Notes: a model not told the origin generated them from the letters alone. 64,000 nt of DNA from Beroe forskalii (GCA_011033025.1 WFMF01000007.1:1054001-1118000), one strand, 5' to 3'. Positions 29,666 to 41,540 are shown, counted from the first letter of the stretch. Numbers and translations are program-made.

Positions 29666-32650
29666 TTACTAGAGTAGCAGAGAGGTGTTGAGTATGCACT
29701 TCATTGTCCACGGAATTTCTCGATGGAGGGTCTTTTGTTATTCAATTCTGAGCAAGAATCATCTAGGTACGCAATTCAAAAACGTATTATGAACCCTGTG
29801 GGGCCATTTTTCTAATCGCCCTCAGGCGCATAGGCTGAAAATTCATATCTCGGTCCAGGAAGGTCGTAGAGACTCCATCTTGTGCTTAAACGAATCGCAA
29901 TTGCCATGTTTTTATACAATTGTTCATGAAGATATGCCTTAAAATGCACAGGAAAAAAGTTTTGGGCCAAAAACTGTTTTTCACCATTTAAAGCGAGCCA
30001 TTCATCAACAAAATTTTCATATCTTGGTCCACAAAAGTCGTAGAGACTTCATCTTGGGCTCAAAAGAATTGCAATGGCCACATTTCTATACAATTTTTCA
30101 TAAAGATATGTTCTAAAATGCTCATGAAAAAAGTTTTCGGCCAAAACTGATTTTTCCACCATACGTGAGCTATTTATGATCAAGGGAAGCTTCATATCTC
30201 GGTCCAGGAAAGTCGAAGAGACTTCGTCTGGGGCTCAAACGAATCTGAGTGACCACATTTTTATGCAGTTTTTCATGAACCTTTGTCCTTAAATGCACAG
30301 GAGGGGGTTTTTGGGCCAAAAACTGTTTTTTCGCCATATATGAGCCATTTATCACCAGTGGAAGTAAAATATATCGGTACAAGAAAGCCTCGGAAGCTTC
30401 ATCTAGGGCTTGAGCAAATTGCAATGGCCTGGCTATTTTAAAATATATAATAAGACTTATTAATAAATTACTCTCATCAATTTATACATCTGAATCCCTG
30501 TGAAGACTATAAGTATATATCCCTGTAAAAGTTATATATTGCTTCAATGACTGTACAAGGGTCTTGGTAAGGTATGATAAATACCAAGGTGCTCCAAATT
30601 TAAGGTCACTGGAATGGCTTGAATGTATTGAACCAATTATCAATTTTGCAACGTAACAATAGTACATAAATGTGAATTGTGGTGATACTCAAGATGATGT
30701 GGAGATGTGGCATTCTGAATGCTAAAGAGAGATCCTGTATTACTACTGTTATGCTCCTATTGAAGATCCTTCCTACTAAAGCAGTGAAATTATCATGAAA
30801 TAGATAAATGACTCATTGCATCCAGGACAATATTTTCTCTTGGAAATGTGTTTATTAATTAAAGTCTTGAATACCCTGAATCTTGAGCTCATTAACAAGC
30901 TACACTCTATGAAATGCGTTGTTGTCAGTAGTATTAGAATCGGAAAGGTGAACTGCCAAGGTTACCTTGGCTCGTTTACCGCTTTCATGAGTGAGGATTT
31001 GTCCAATCAGACTTGAACCCTGGATGTCGTGAATGACAGACCGCACAATTCTTATCCACTCAACCAAGCGCAGGATGAGGTTTTTTTGCAATAAGGTTCA
31101 TTTATTGAATGCCACTTCTGTGATGGGACTGACCTTAAATTCTTAAATTGGAGCACTTTTTGCATAAATCATACCATACCAATGTATGTAGTTAAATTGG
31201 AGCACTTTTGGCATTAATCATCCCATAACAATGTATGTACTTATGAACAGTCATTTTAGGCTTCAAATATTCCAGTCTTTTAGGGGCCCAGATATCCAGA
31301 TATGTAAAAATTGCCCTTAATACAACTTGTGTGAGGTGACAACAACAGTTTTTGGCCTATGTTTAGAGCGATTAGAGGCATAGGCTTATCAACAAGTAGT
31401 ATACATGATATTAAAATGGCCATTGGAAGTCACTTGAGTTCAAAATGAAGTTTTTACGACCATTCTTTTGGGGCATATGTTATAGACAATTGTATAATAA
31501 CAAGGCCATTACCTCATCACGAATCATTTGAGCCCAAGACGAAGTCCATGCGACTGTCCTGGACTAAGATATGAAACTACTGCTGATCATTAACAGCTCG
31601 TGTATGGTGAAAAACAGTTTTTGGCCCAAAGGCAAAACGTTTTTCCTGAGCCTTTTAGGGCATATAATGCTCATGAAGAACTGTATAAAAATATAAAAAT
31701 ATCACCATTGCAATTCGTTTGAGCCCAATATAAGGTCTACACGACCTTAAATTTGGAGCTCCTTGTTATTTATCATACCATAGCCTGAACTTTGTACAGT
31801 CATTGAAGCCAAATATAGCCTCTACAGGGATTCATTGATAAAAGCAATCAATCATTCAATCAATATGTCGTATACATATAAAAATGAATATTGCAATTCC
31901 CTCAAGCCCTAGATGAAGTCCCTAAGGCTTTCCAGTACCGAGATATGAAACTTCCACTGGTAATAAATGACTCATATATAATGGTGAAAAAACAGTTTTT
32001 GACCCAAAACTTTTTTCCTGTGCATTTTAGGACAAAGGTTCATGGAAAATTGCATAAAAATGTGGCCATTCTGATTCGTTTGAACCCCAGACGAAGTCTC
32101 TACGACTTTCCTGGACCGAGATATGAAGCTTCCCTTGATCATAAATAGCTCGCGTATGGTGGAAAAATCAGTTTTTGGCCGGAAACTTTTTTCATGAGCA
32201 TTTTAGAACATATCTTTATGAAAAGTTGTATGGAAATGTGGCCATTGCGATTCTTTTGAGCCCAAGATGAAGTCTCTACGACTTTTGTGGACCAAAATAT
32301 GAAAATTTTGCTGATGAATGGTTTCGCTTATGGCGAAAAACAGTTTTTGGCCCAAAACTTTTTCCTGTGCATTTTAGGGCATATCTTCATGAACAATTGT
32401 ATAAAAACATGGCAATTGCGATTCGTTTAAGCCCACGATGAAGTCTCTACGACCTTCCTGGACCGAGATATGAATTTTCAGCCTATGCGCCTGAGGGCAA
32501 TTAGAAAATAGGCCCCACAGGGTTCATAATACGTTTTTAAATTGCGTACCTAGATGATTCTTGCTCAGAATTGAATAACAAAAGACCCTCCATCGAGAAA
32601 TTCCGTGGACAACATAGTGCATACTCAACACCTCTCTGCTACTAGAGTAA
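29666..32650. mobile_element. 3-kb foldback built from the ACGAAG module
   Basis: The outer 190 bases are inverted copies: GCAGAGAGGTGTTGAGTATG on the left mirrors CATACTCAACACCTCTCTGC on the right, continuing through GGAATTTCTCGATGGAGGG and AACGTATTATGAACCCTG. Inside, each arm carries four to five modules of about 150-180 bp with TCGTAGAGACTTC, CAAACGAAT(C/T)GCAATGGCC, GATATGCC..AAAATGC and AAAACTGTTTTT. This is a diverged version of the module of the 7,672-12,084 element, so the two elements are related. The centre (about 30.45-31.4 kb) is unique and includes a tRNA-like sequence. Module ORFs at 30,170-30,424 (minus) and 31,891-32,148 (plus) are mirror copies of each other. No transposase and no clear target duplication. 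Confidence 0.75.
31005..31075 (-). ncRNA. tRNA-like sequence (tRNA-derived SINE head or tRNA pseudogene)
   Basis: On the minus strand TGGTTGAGTGG (31,056-31,066) fits the pol III A box, and GGGTTCAAGTC (31,010-31,020) fits the B box, about 46 bp apart as in tRNA genes. The T stem pairs at four of five positions, but the acceptor stem does not pair, so it is not a functional tRNA. It most resembles the head of a tRNA-derived SINE whose body would run to lower coordinates; I cannot define its tail. It lies in the unpaired centre of the 3-kb foldback. Confidence 0.55.
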
Positions 32651-33500
32651 GTAGCATCATTTCTGGTAATTTTTCCAATAACATGAATCCAGAATCAGGT
32701 CAGGAATTATGTCTCTTGTTATTTACTCACAACAAGTATAGTCCAGTCAATATCATCAGCTTGGCACTCTGTGCCATGCTGATGATACTCTTTCATCTGC
32801 CTATCTATCCTGAGTGAATGCAGTGCTTTTAGAATAACACCAAAGCTTCTGATGTTTGAATTTTAGGACATCTGGTGCCCTTAACTTTAGATTCCTGTTA
32901 AGTACCATACAAATCTCCCAACCTGATGGTACAGCCTTAATGACTCCTCCAAGTCACCCAATTACCATGAGGGGGACCCTAGGTCTCCCACAGCGCCGCG
33001 CACCGCTTCGCGGCTGCATCAGCGGGCCTGGTATCAAAAGGCAAATTCTTATCGAGACTGGCGTCAGCGGGTCATACATCGTACGACAAAACGTTGTCAA
33101 CTTCCTAAGCCCACATAGGTGTGTGTACGCGCCGCGCGACGATAACAGGGATATACGCGTTTAGCAAGTTGTCAACGGCCGACGCGAAAACGGCCAATGC
33201 AATTGGATTTGCCCTAACACCTAACCAGGGGCATTGGACTCCATAGTCCATGCGCGAAACCAAGGTCGTCCTGGTTAGAGTGAACACGGGACGACCATGA
33301 GTTTGCGCATAGAGTGTGCGGCGCGGCAAGTGTTATGTTTTAATTTTGCAATGCGATTCCTGGTTATGGCATGGTTAGGATTAATGAGCCGCTGATTTAT
33401 ATTCGTCATATGCTATAAGCGTCCTTGTCATGGTCAGGCGTTCGACGGACGTTGCCCGTCTATTTCCTCTGACATGGGGTTGATCAATAGACGGGGGAAA
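32651..33500. other. Unique sequence with CTAACCAGG words, no gene
   Basis: Contains AACCAGGGGCATTGG at 33,225 and GTCCTGGTTAGAG at 33,268, in inverted orientation, and GC-rich CGCCGCGC text at 32,990 and 33,130. ORFs at 32,605, 32,856 and 33,105 have no recognisable domain. Confidence 0.45.
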
Positions 33501-34035
33501 TACGACAATTAGGGTGCGCCCTTTTTTTGAAGTTTTTTGGGCACAATTCCTCACTGGTAGATCTCGACGAGCTGATCACGAATATATCAAGTTTTTTGAA
33601 ATTGGACAATGTCTTCCTTGTCCGCAGGGCGTTTTTGTGTTTCGTGACGTCATGTCACGTGTCATGTCACGTGACCCGTCTGCTAGTACTTTGTGCGCTG
33701 GTTGCTTCCGCGCGCGCGATTGTTATACTGTGCGCGTTCGCGGATCTGTGGTCTGCTGGCAGAGTAATTACAGACGATAGGCATATTTTTTGGTAGTGGG
33801 TACAAGGTACCACAATTCAGGCAACTTTGTATGCTATAAATACTTAAAAAATTCGAATTTGTTTCTTTGTTGCTTATTAAATAAGCGGATCCGCTTAGCT
33901 CAGCGATTTCTAGTCTGCTTACTTGGTCAAGTAATGATCAGCCAAGTACCAACTTTGATTGATTCGTCGATATGATCCTGATTACATCACGCCGATAGGT
34001 TTTTCGGTCTGATGGTGATATGACTATAAGTATAT

Positions 34036-34672
34036 GAGATCGCCGAGCTTAGCGGATCCGCTACGGCTAAGCTGAATCTCCGAGCTTAGCAGATCCGCTA
34101 AGCTGAATCTCAGAGCTTAGTGGATCCGCTAAGCTGAGTCTCCGAGCTCAGCGGATCCGCTAAGCTGAGTCTCCGAGCTCAGCGGATCCGCTAAGCTGAA
34201 TCTCCGAGCTTAGCGGATCCGCTAAGCTGAATCTCAGAGCTTACTCTTAGCGGATCCGCTACGCTGAATCTCAGAGCTTACTCTTAGCGGATCCGCTAAG
34301 CTGAATCTCAGTGCTTAGCGGATCCGCTAAGCTGAATCTCAGAGAGTCAGAGCTTAGCGGATCCGCTAAGCTGAATCTCCGAGCTTAGCGGATCCGCTAA
34401 GCTGAATCTCCGAGCTTAGCGGATCCGCTAAGCTGAATTTCCGAGCTTAGCGGATCCGCTAAGCTGAATCTCAGAGCTTAGCGGATCCGCTAAGCTGAAT
34501 CTCAGAGCTTAGCGGATCCGCTAAGCTGAATCTCCGAGCTTAGCGGATCCGCTAAGCTGAATCTCAGAGCTTAGCGGATCCGCTAAGCTGAATCTCCGGG
34601 CTCGGTGGATCCGCTAAGCTGAATCTCCGAGATTAGCGGATCCGCTTTGCTGAATCTCAGAGCTTAGCGGAT
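34036..34672. repeat. 31-bp satellite, left arm
   Basis: About 20 units, each a 22-bp perfect palindrome centred on GGATCC (AGCTTAGCGGA and its mirror) plus a 9-bp asymmetrical spacer GAATCTCAG or GAATCTCCG. The spacer is the only part that gives the array an orientation; it reads in reverse in the right arm. Confidence 0.92.
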
Positions 34673-35113
34673 TCGTCGATTCGATCATCGATTCGATTCG
34701 TCGATTCGATTCGTCGATTCGATTCGTCGATTCGATTCGTCGATTCGATTCGTCGATTCGATTCGTCGATTCGATTCGTCGATTCGATTCGTCGATTCGA
34801 TTCGTCGATTCGATTCGTCGATTCGATTCGTCGACTCGATTCGTCGATTCGATTCGTCGATTCGATTCGTCGATTCGATTCGATTCGTTGATTCGATTCG
34901 ATTCGTCGATTCGATTCATCGATTCGATTCATCGATTCGATTCGTCGATTCGATTCGTCGATTCGATTCGTCGATTCGATTCGTCGATTCGATTCGTCGA
35001 TTCGATTCGTCGATTCGATTCGTCGTTTCGATTCGTCGATTCGATTCGTCGATTCGATTCGTCGATTCGATTCGTCGATTCCAATCGTCGATTCGATTCG
35101 TCGATTCGATTCG
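34673..35113. repeat. 13-bp core array GATTCGATTCGTC
   Basis: About 34 units in one orientation across the symmetry centre of the foldback. A short stretch has CATC or TTG variants, including 34,880-34,935. The array is open in most frames because 13 bp is not a multiple of three and has no stop, giving Asn/Arg/Ile/Glu/Ser and Ser/Ile/Arg/Phe/Asp repeat ORFs that are not genes. Confidence 0.92.
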
Positions 35114-35925
35114 TCTTAGCGGATCCGCTTAGCTCTGAGATTCAGCTTAGCGGATCCGCTAAGCTCTGAGATTCAGCTTAGCGGATCCGCTAAGCTCGGA
35201 GATTCAGCTTAGCGGATCCGCTAAGCTCGGAGATTCAGCTTAGCGGATCCGCTAAGCTCTGAAATTCAGCTTAGCGGATCCGCTAAGCTCGGAGATTCAG
35301 CTTAGCGGATCCGCTAAGCTCTGAGATTCAGCTTAGCGGATCCGGCATCCGCTAAGCTCTGAGATTCAGCTTAGCGGGTCCACTAAGCTGAGATTCAGCT
35401 TAGCGGATCCGCTAAGCTCGGAGATTCAGCTTAGCGGATCCGCTAAGCTCGGAGATTCAGCTTAGCGGATCCGGCATCCGCTAAGCTCTGAGATTCAGCT
35501 TAGCGGGTCCACTAAGCTCGGAGATTCAGCTTAGCGGATCCGCTAAGCTCGGAGATTCAGCTTAGCGGATCCGCTAAGCTCTGAGATTCAGCTTAGCGGA
35601 TCCGGCATCCGCTAAGCTCTGAGATTCAGCTTAGCGGATCCGCTAAGCTCTGAAATTCAGCTTAGCGGATCCGCTAAGCTCGGAGATTCAGCTTAGCGGA
35701 TCCGCTAAGCTCGGAGATTCAGCTTAGCGGATCCGGCATCCGCTAAGCTCTGAGATTCAGCTTAGCGGATCCGCTAAGCTCTGAGATTCAGCTTAGCGGA
35801 TCCGCTAAGCTCTGAGATTCAGCTTAGCGGATCCGCTAAGCTCTGAGATTCAGCTTAGCGGATCCGCTAAGCTCGGAGATTGATCAGCTTAGCCGTAGCG
35901 GATCCGCTAAGCTCGGCGATCTCAT
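35114..35925. repeat. 31-bp satellite, right arm
   Basis: About 26 units of the same 22-bp GGATCC-centred palindrome with the spacer reversed (CTGAGATTC or CGGAGATTC). Several units carry a GGATCCGGCATCC variant that recurs at intervals (35,340; 35,470; 35,605; 35,730), so this arm expanded by multi-unit duplications after the arms separated. Confidence 0.9.
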
Positions 35926-36457
35926 ATAGTCATATCACCATCAGACCGAGAAACTTATCGGCGTGATGTATATGTAATCAGGATCAATCAAAGTTGGTAG
36001 TGGTACTTGGCTGATCATTACTTGACCAAGTAAGCAGACTAGAAATCGCTGAGCTAAGCGGATCCGCTTATTTAATAAGCAACAAAGAAACAAATTCGAA
36101 TTTTTTAAGTATTTATAGCATACAAAGTTGCCTGAATTGTGGTACCTTGTACCCACTACCAAAAGTTATGCCTATCGTCTGTAATTACTCTGCCAGCAGA
36201 CCACAGATCCGCGAACGCGCACAGTATAACAATCGCGCGCGCGGAAGCAACCAGCGCACAAAGTACTAGCAGACGGGTCACGTGAGATGACACGTGACAT
36301 GACGTCACGAAACACAAAAACGCCCTGCGGACAAGGAAGACATTGTCCAATTTCAAAAAACTTGATATATTCGTGATCAGCTCATGCTCATCGAGATCTA
36401 CCAGTGAGGAATTGTGCCCAAAAAACTTCAAAAAAAGGGCGCACCCTAACGACAATT

Positions 36458-37442
36458 CCCGCGCAAAATTTTTTTGCGCGTCATCGTACGTGTCAACATG
36501 GTACTTTGTCAGCGCATTTTTTATAGTTCAGCGTCGTACTGAACAATAGGTGATTCCGCGGATTGTAACCAATTGTCATTTTCCAATTTTGCGCGCTCAG
36601 CGCGAGTTTTATATTCGAGCGTTCCAAGATATAAGTTTCATCGTGTGAATCTAACGAGATGCGATTGTCTGTTGACAATGACCCAGGAAATAGATTCAAC
36701 CTACTCAATCAAAAATACACTTCACTATTTTTCATCGCGCGTTCCATTGCTTTTGCGCGTTCCCGGTGCTATGCGCTCCCAAACCAATTAATATACGCGC
36801 GCGCAATCGATTTTAAGTCATGTAAAATCTTGGTTACGCCGCGCGCTGTCTTTTGTGGAGAATTTCTACGTTGATAGCGATATTTAATTTCGCGTTGGAT
36901 AAAACGAAATTCATTTATAAATCGAATCGAATCACTGCCCAGATGCCGGGCATTTTCACTTGTTGTTTGTTGTATCGCGGTGCTTCTTATGAATGAACAT
37001 TGAATGCAGCATATTTTGGTGCCACAGTTGACAGGGAAACTCATTCCCTTCGACTTTATGTAACGTAACGTTTAATAGTTCGCATGACTCATCGTATTAT
37101 GATCATGATCAACCGTTTCGGGCAGCTTTCACGAAGTAGTAATTCGACCTGAAAGTGATTATATCTACATTCAAACAATTTGAACTGAACGAATGAGCGA
37201 TGCTGGGTCCTTGCATGTAAGAACGAACAAAATGTGAAGGACTGTCGTCAAATTAACTCTGGCTGTTTTCGAGTTCCTACGGCATGGTTGCTCAGTCTGA
37301 CTCAGTTGCATTTATTGAATCGAAAATATTGACCGAAGCGAACATTTTTATAGATCTATGGCACAATCCAACGGTATTATTCATCCTTTTTATCAGCAAT
37401 TACTTTGTTGACCCAGCCTTGTAGCGGTAAGCTGTGATCAGT
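36458..37442. other. Unique GCGCG-containing sequence, no gene identified
   Basis: Short overlapping ORFs (36,493-37,044) occur on both strands, none with a domain I recognise. No repeat copy of it is seen elsewhere in the window. Confidence 0.45.
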
Positions 37443-38832
37443 AAAGGCACCTGTTCAAGCCGGCGGTCGCATCCGCAGCGATATTTACGCGCCTGTGTAT
37501 AAATTTTCGCACCTGCATTAAAATTTTCGCGCTGCAACATGGCGTACGCATCCTGATCACGTTCTGCGAAAATAATCGTCACGCGCGCGTAAATAAAATT
37601 TAATTTTTTCGCCGTTTTAGTTCTGATTTTCGCGCGAGCCAAATGGCACACAAGGTACTAGCACGGTATTTTCGCAATGAATTCGAAAGGTTTCGCGTCG
37701 TCCTTTGCTGTTGCATTGCTGGGCCTGATTTTGGCAAGGAGGGAGAAGTGAGCCATGGGATATTAAGTGTACGCATCCTAGTTAATTTTTTCCGCATAAA
37801 CACTTGTTTTGAAAATAAACGCATCGAAACTGACAGCAATCGCAGAATTTCTATTCTTTTTCGCAAATTAAATTTCAGAACGTTATTAGTTGATGAGACT
37901 TAAATGAACTTGAAATCCTCCGTCAATTTCACTAATCAAGTAGTCTCGATCATTAAAAATAATTATGAATGCTGTGATGTGGTAGAAGAAAAAGATGAAG
38001 ATTCGGGTATTGTTTGAAACTAAAAGTTTATTCAATTTCAAGGCTTACGCTCATGAAACATGAAACTGAAAGATCTTGGCAATGGAACTGATGGTAAATG
38101 ATCATAAAGTTATCTGAACCCGGAATTATAAATGTACCATGACCAGAAACACCACGCGTCATTGCGATGTATCACACAGAGACAATGACGCCACTGAGTC
38201 TGGTTCCCACGAGAGTTGTACGAAACGAATCTGGCACGTGCGGGTCATTAAGGCGCGCGCGCATACCGCTTTCTCGGTTTGTTTCATTTCTCTTTAGTTT
38301 CGTTTGTGTTACGTATGGTACGACTGTATTAAGATTGTTTTCCATCTCAAGCTCTCGTCTCTCAAAATTAGATGATTTCTTTTAGCTCTGTTTCGTAAAT
38401 TGTGTATAGTACAACTGCATTCTACTGTCTTAAGAGAAAACTATTGTTTTAAAATGTAGATATATTACAGAAGGGATCGATCGTGGGAGACGGGTATGAA
38501 TGTAGATTGAAGATTCACGATCATTCATTCGTTTATGACGAATCGGTCATGGCCGATGTGATTTTTTATGGCGAGTGGTAGCAAAAACTTGCAAGAATAT
38601 CAAATTCACATTACAGACCACATTTTATCCCCACATGGCCTCTCTTTATCTCAACTTACCCAGGTCGTATAGACAATAGACATAGCCCAATCATGAGAAT
38701 TGAAATGGAACGAGAAAGTCATCATCAAGTGAAACACTAATTGCAATTTTTCAAGGACGAAGTTTTAAAATTACATTCACTCACACTGTTTTTCAGCCCT
38801 AGATCAAAGTATTTCGGCAGAAATTGTGAGAT

Positions 38833-39195
38833 ACCTTATTGGCCTTTATTTAGCCGGCCTTTTTTAAACGGCCCTTTTTTTAACCGGCCCTATGAACAAA
38901 AATCAAAATATCATTTTTGAACCGTTTGGCCGGCTCCTTGGACAAAAACTTTTTCTGGTCACCGCCAGATCAAGGATTTTATGGTCTATAATGGCCATTT
39001 TTGCTTATTAAATAGCACCAAAAGACCCAAATCCCGATCTGATATCATGACTTATTTTGTTCTATACCAACGTTCAAGAGAATTTAACACTGTATAGGGC
39101 AGATCATCATCAAAGTTTCATATGACAAATTTACTGGCCTTTAATTTGACCAGCCCCACTTTAACCAGCCTTTTGTAATCGGTAATATATGGTAA
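38833..39195. repeat. GGCCGGTTAAA-type element, inverted copy
   Basis: Matches 53,036-53,452 and 58,985-59,412 in reverse. The ends are related to each other in inverted orientation (ACCTTATTGGCCTTTATTTA against the mirrored ACCTTAATGGCCTTTATTTA). The interior has GATCTGATATCATGACTTA. MITE-like; flanks are the same in all arm copies, so no empty site is available. Confidence 0.65.
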
Positions 39196-39812
39196 GTCGG
39201 TATGTCGGCCTCTAAGTGACGTCACGGACCTAGACATCTCTTTCTTAGGACCCCAAACCAAATCTTAAGCTGATTTGCCTGCAACTCTTCACCTATTATA
39301 GATCTCTTCACCCTTTCATCGTTTGATAATTTTTCGAAATTCTCCACATGACCAAAAGTCTGTTTCTCACCGTTCGATCGAGTATTTCGTTGGCTTTCGT
39401 TGCACGATTGTTAGCTGTTCCTCAGTTGAGCAGTTTGTTGTGAGTTGTCTGAGTTGTTTGACAAACATCATAATTACGTCGCAATCTGTATGTTTGTACG
39501 CAATTCAACATTATCCCGCGCATCAATGCGCGAACAAACAAGTTCGCGTAATATTCTGTAAAGTGAATTTTGATGATGGGCATTCATATCTAATTAAATA
39601 TTATCTAATTAAAAAACTCCGAAACGTCTGCACTCAGTTGGAATAATAAGTTAGAAATAATAATGTAGTTAAGTTTGATATGTAGTTCACCTCCAAAAAT
39701 CAAATGTAGAATTGCTGTTCATCTCAACTAATTGATATAACTACATTTTAGCAGGACTCACACAACATGCATAAATCTGCATTATAAAAAAAAACAGATC
39801 GGGCATACGTAA

Positions 39813-40965
39813 GCTTCTCTCCCATCTGACTCGGGAACCCCCGTCCTACTCCTCTCCAATCTGACTCTGGAACCCCCGTCCTACTTCTCTCCCATCTGAC
39901 TCTGGAACCCCCGTCCTACTTCTCTCCCATCTGACTCTGGAACCCCCGTCCTACTTCTCTCCCATCTGACTCTGGAACCCCGTCCTACTTCTCTCCCATC
40001 TGACTCTGAAACCCCCGTCCTACTTCTCTCCCATCTTACTCTGGAACCCCCGTCCTACTTCTCTCCCATCTGACTCTGGAACCCCCGTCCTACTCCTCTC
40101 CCAATTGACTCTAGAACCCCCGTCCTATTCGGATTCCTCTCCCATATTACTCTGGAACCCCCGTCCTACTTCTCTCCTATGTGACTCTGGAACCCCCGTC
40201 CTACTTTTCTCCCGTCTGACTCTGGAACCCCTGTCCTACTTCTCTCCCATCCAACTCGGGAACCCCCGTCCTACTCCTCTCTAATTTGACTCTAGAACCC
40301 CCGTCCTTCTTCTCTCCCATAAGACTCTGGAACCCCCGTCCTTCTTCTCTCCCATCTGACTCGAGAACCCCCGTCCTACTCCTCTCCAATCTGACTCTGG
40401 AACCCCCGTCCTACTTCTTTCCCATCTGACTCTAAACCCCCGTCCTACTTCTCTCCAATCTGACTCTGGAACCCCCGTCCTACTTCTCTCCCATCTGACC
40501 CGGAACCCCCGTCCTACTCCTCTCCAATCTGACTCTGGAACCCCCGTCCTACTTCTTTCCCATCTGACTCTAAACCCCCGTCCTACTTCTCTCCAATCTG
40601 ACTCTGGAACCCCCGTTCTACTTCTCCCCCACCTGACTCTGGAACCCCGCCCTACTTCTCTCCTACGTGACTCTGGAACCCCCGTTCTGCTTCTCTCCCA
40701 TCTGACTCTGGAACCCCCGTCCTACTTCTCTCCCATCTTACTCTGGAACCCTCGTCCTACTTCTCTCCCATCTGACTCTGGAACCCCCGCCCTACTTCTC
40801 TCCTATCTGACTCTGGAACCCTCGTCCTACTTCTCTCCCACATGACTCTGGAACCCCCGTCCTACTCCTCTCCCATCTGACTCTGGATCCCCCGTCCTAC
40901 TTCTTTCCCATATGACTCTGGACCCCACCCCCCCGTCCTACTACTCTCCAATCTGACTCTGGAAA
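39813..40965. repeat. 35-bp minisatellite, left arm
   Basis: Units read CTGACTCTGGAACCCCCGTC then CTACTTCTCTCCCAT, 35 bp, some 32 copies with point changes and a few longer units carrying an ATTCGGATTC insertion. The reverse orientation forms the arrays at 49,620-51,222 and 56,065-58,330. ORFs here (40,201, 40,862) are Ser/Arg/Gly-rich repeat artefacts. Confidence 0.92.
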
Positions 40966-41540
40966 GCTGGTACCGCCGTCCACCAAGCGCCGTGCCATCG
41001 CCTCGCAAAGTTGACACCACCTTTCTACCTAGACTGTTGACACCACGTTCTAACATTGACACCGCCATACTAACTTGACACCAACATTCGGCTCCCTACT
41101 CTGACACCATCGTGCTACCTCACCTTGACACCACCTTACTACCGTCTCACTTAATTGACACCACCAACCACTGTCAGTGTCGTACCACCTAGCTCACCCC
41201 TACTGCTGTCATATCATCTAATTACCAATACCTCTGCACCGCATCACTACTTTGACACTGCTTTAAAAGCTTTATCATCTTACTACCATGACACTGCTCT
41301 GTTGTTTTACAAGCTTGACACCATTTTACTACTGTGACACAATCAAAAAACATGGCATCACCTCGCAAACTTGACACTGCTTGACACAAACCTTGTAAAC
41401 CTTGTAAACCAACCTTACTACTCTGACACCATCTTGAGGTAGTAAGTACTACCTTGACACAATCAACCGCAGTGACATCGCCTCAAAAATTTGACACCAC
41501 CTTACTACCTTGACACCAATGTAATACCATCCAACGAGTA
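40966..41540. repeat. TTGACACCA-rich irregular repeat
   Basis: TTGACACCAC or CTTGACACCA words every 15-40 bp, mirrored at 55,498-56,040. No unit length is constant. Confidence 0.7.

Larger units (their letters stand above)
33511..36447. mobile_element. Foldback element with 9-bp TSD, BamHI-palindrome satellite arms
   Basis: Ends AGGGTGCGCCC and GGGCGCACCCT continue as about 520 bp of near-identical inverted arms (33,511-34,035 and 35,925-36,447), including TCACTGGTAGATCTCGA. The target duplication ACGACAATT is at 33,502-33,510 and 36,449-36,457, with one extra A at 36,448. A 9-bp duplication and long TIRs fit Mutator-like (MULE) foldbacks. Inside the arms lie inverted 31-bp satellites, and the centre is a one-direction 13-bp array. 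ORFs of 88-99 aa in the arms are mirrored on both sides, Cys/Val-rich, and are not recognised as proteins. Confidence 0.9.

Noticed and set aside
31005-31075. Functional tRNA gene
   Set aside because: A and B boxes are good, but the acceptor stem does not pair; kept only as tRNA-like.
34614-35169. Arg/Glu/Ser/Asn repeat proteins, resembling low-complexity coiled coils
   Set aside because: Direct translation of the stop-free 13-bp repeat in several frames and both strands.
36156-36455. 99-aa Cys/Val/Leu-rich ORF in both arms of the BamHI-palindrome foldback as a membrane protein
   Set aside because: It starts in the TIR itself, is only conserved because the arms are inverted duplicates, and has alternative frames open over the same bases.
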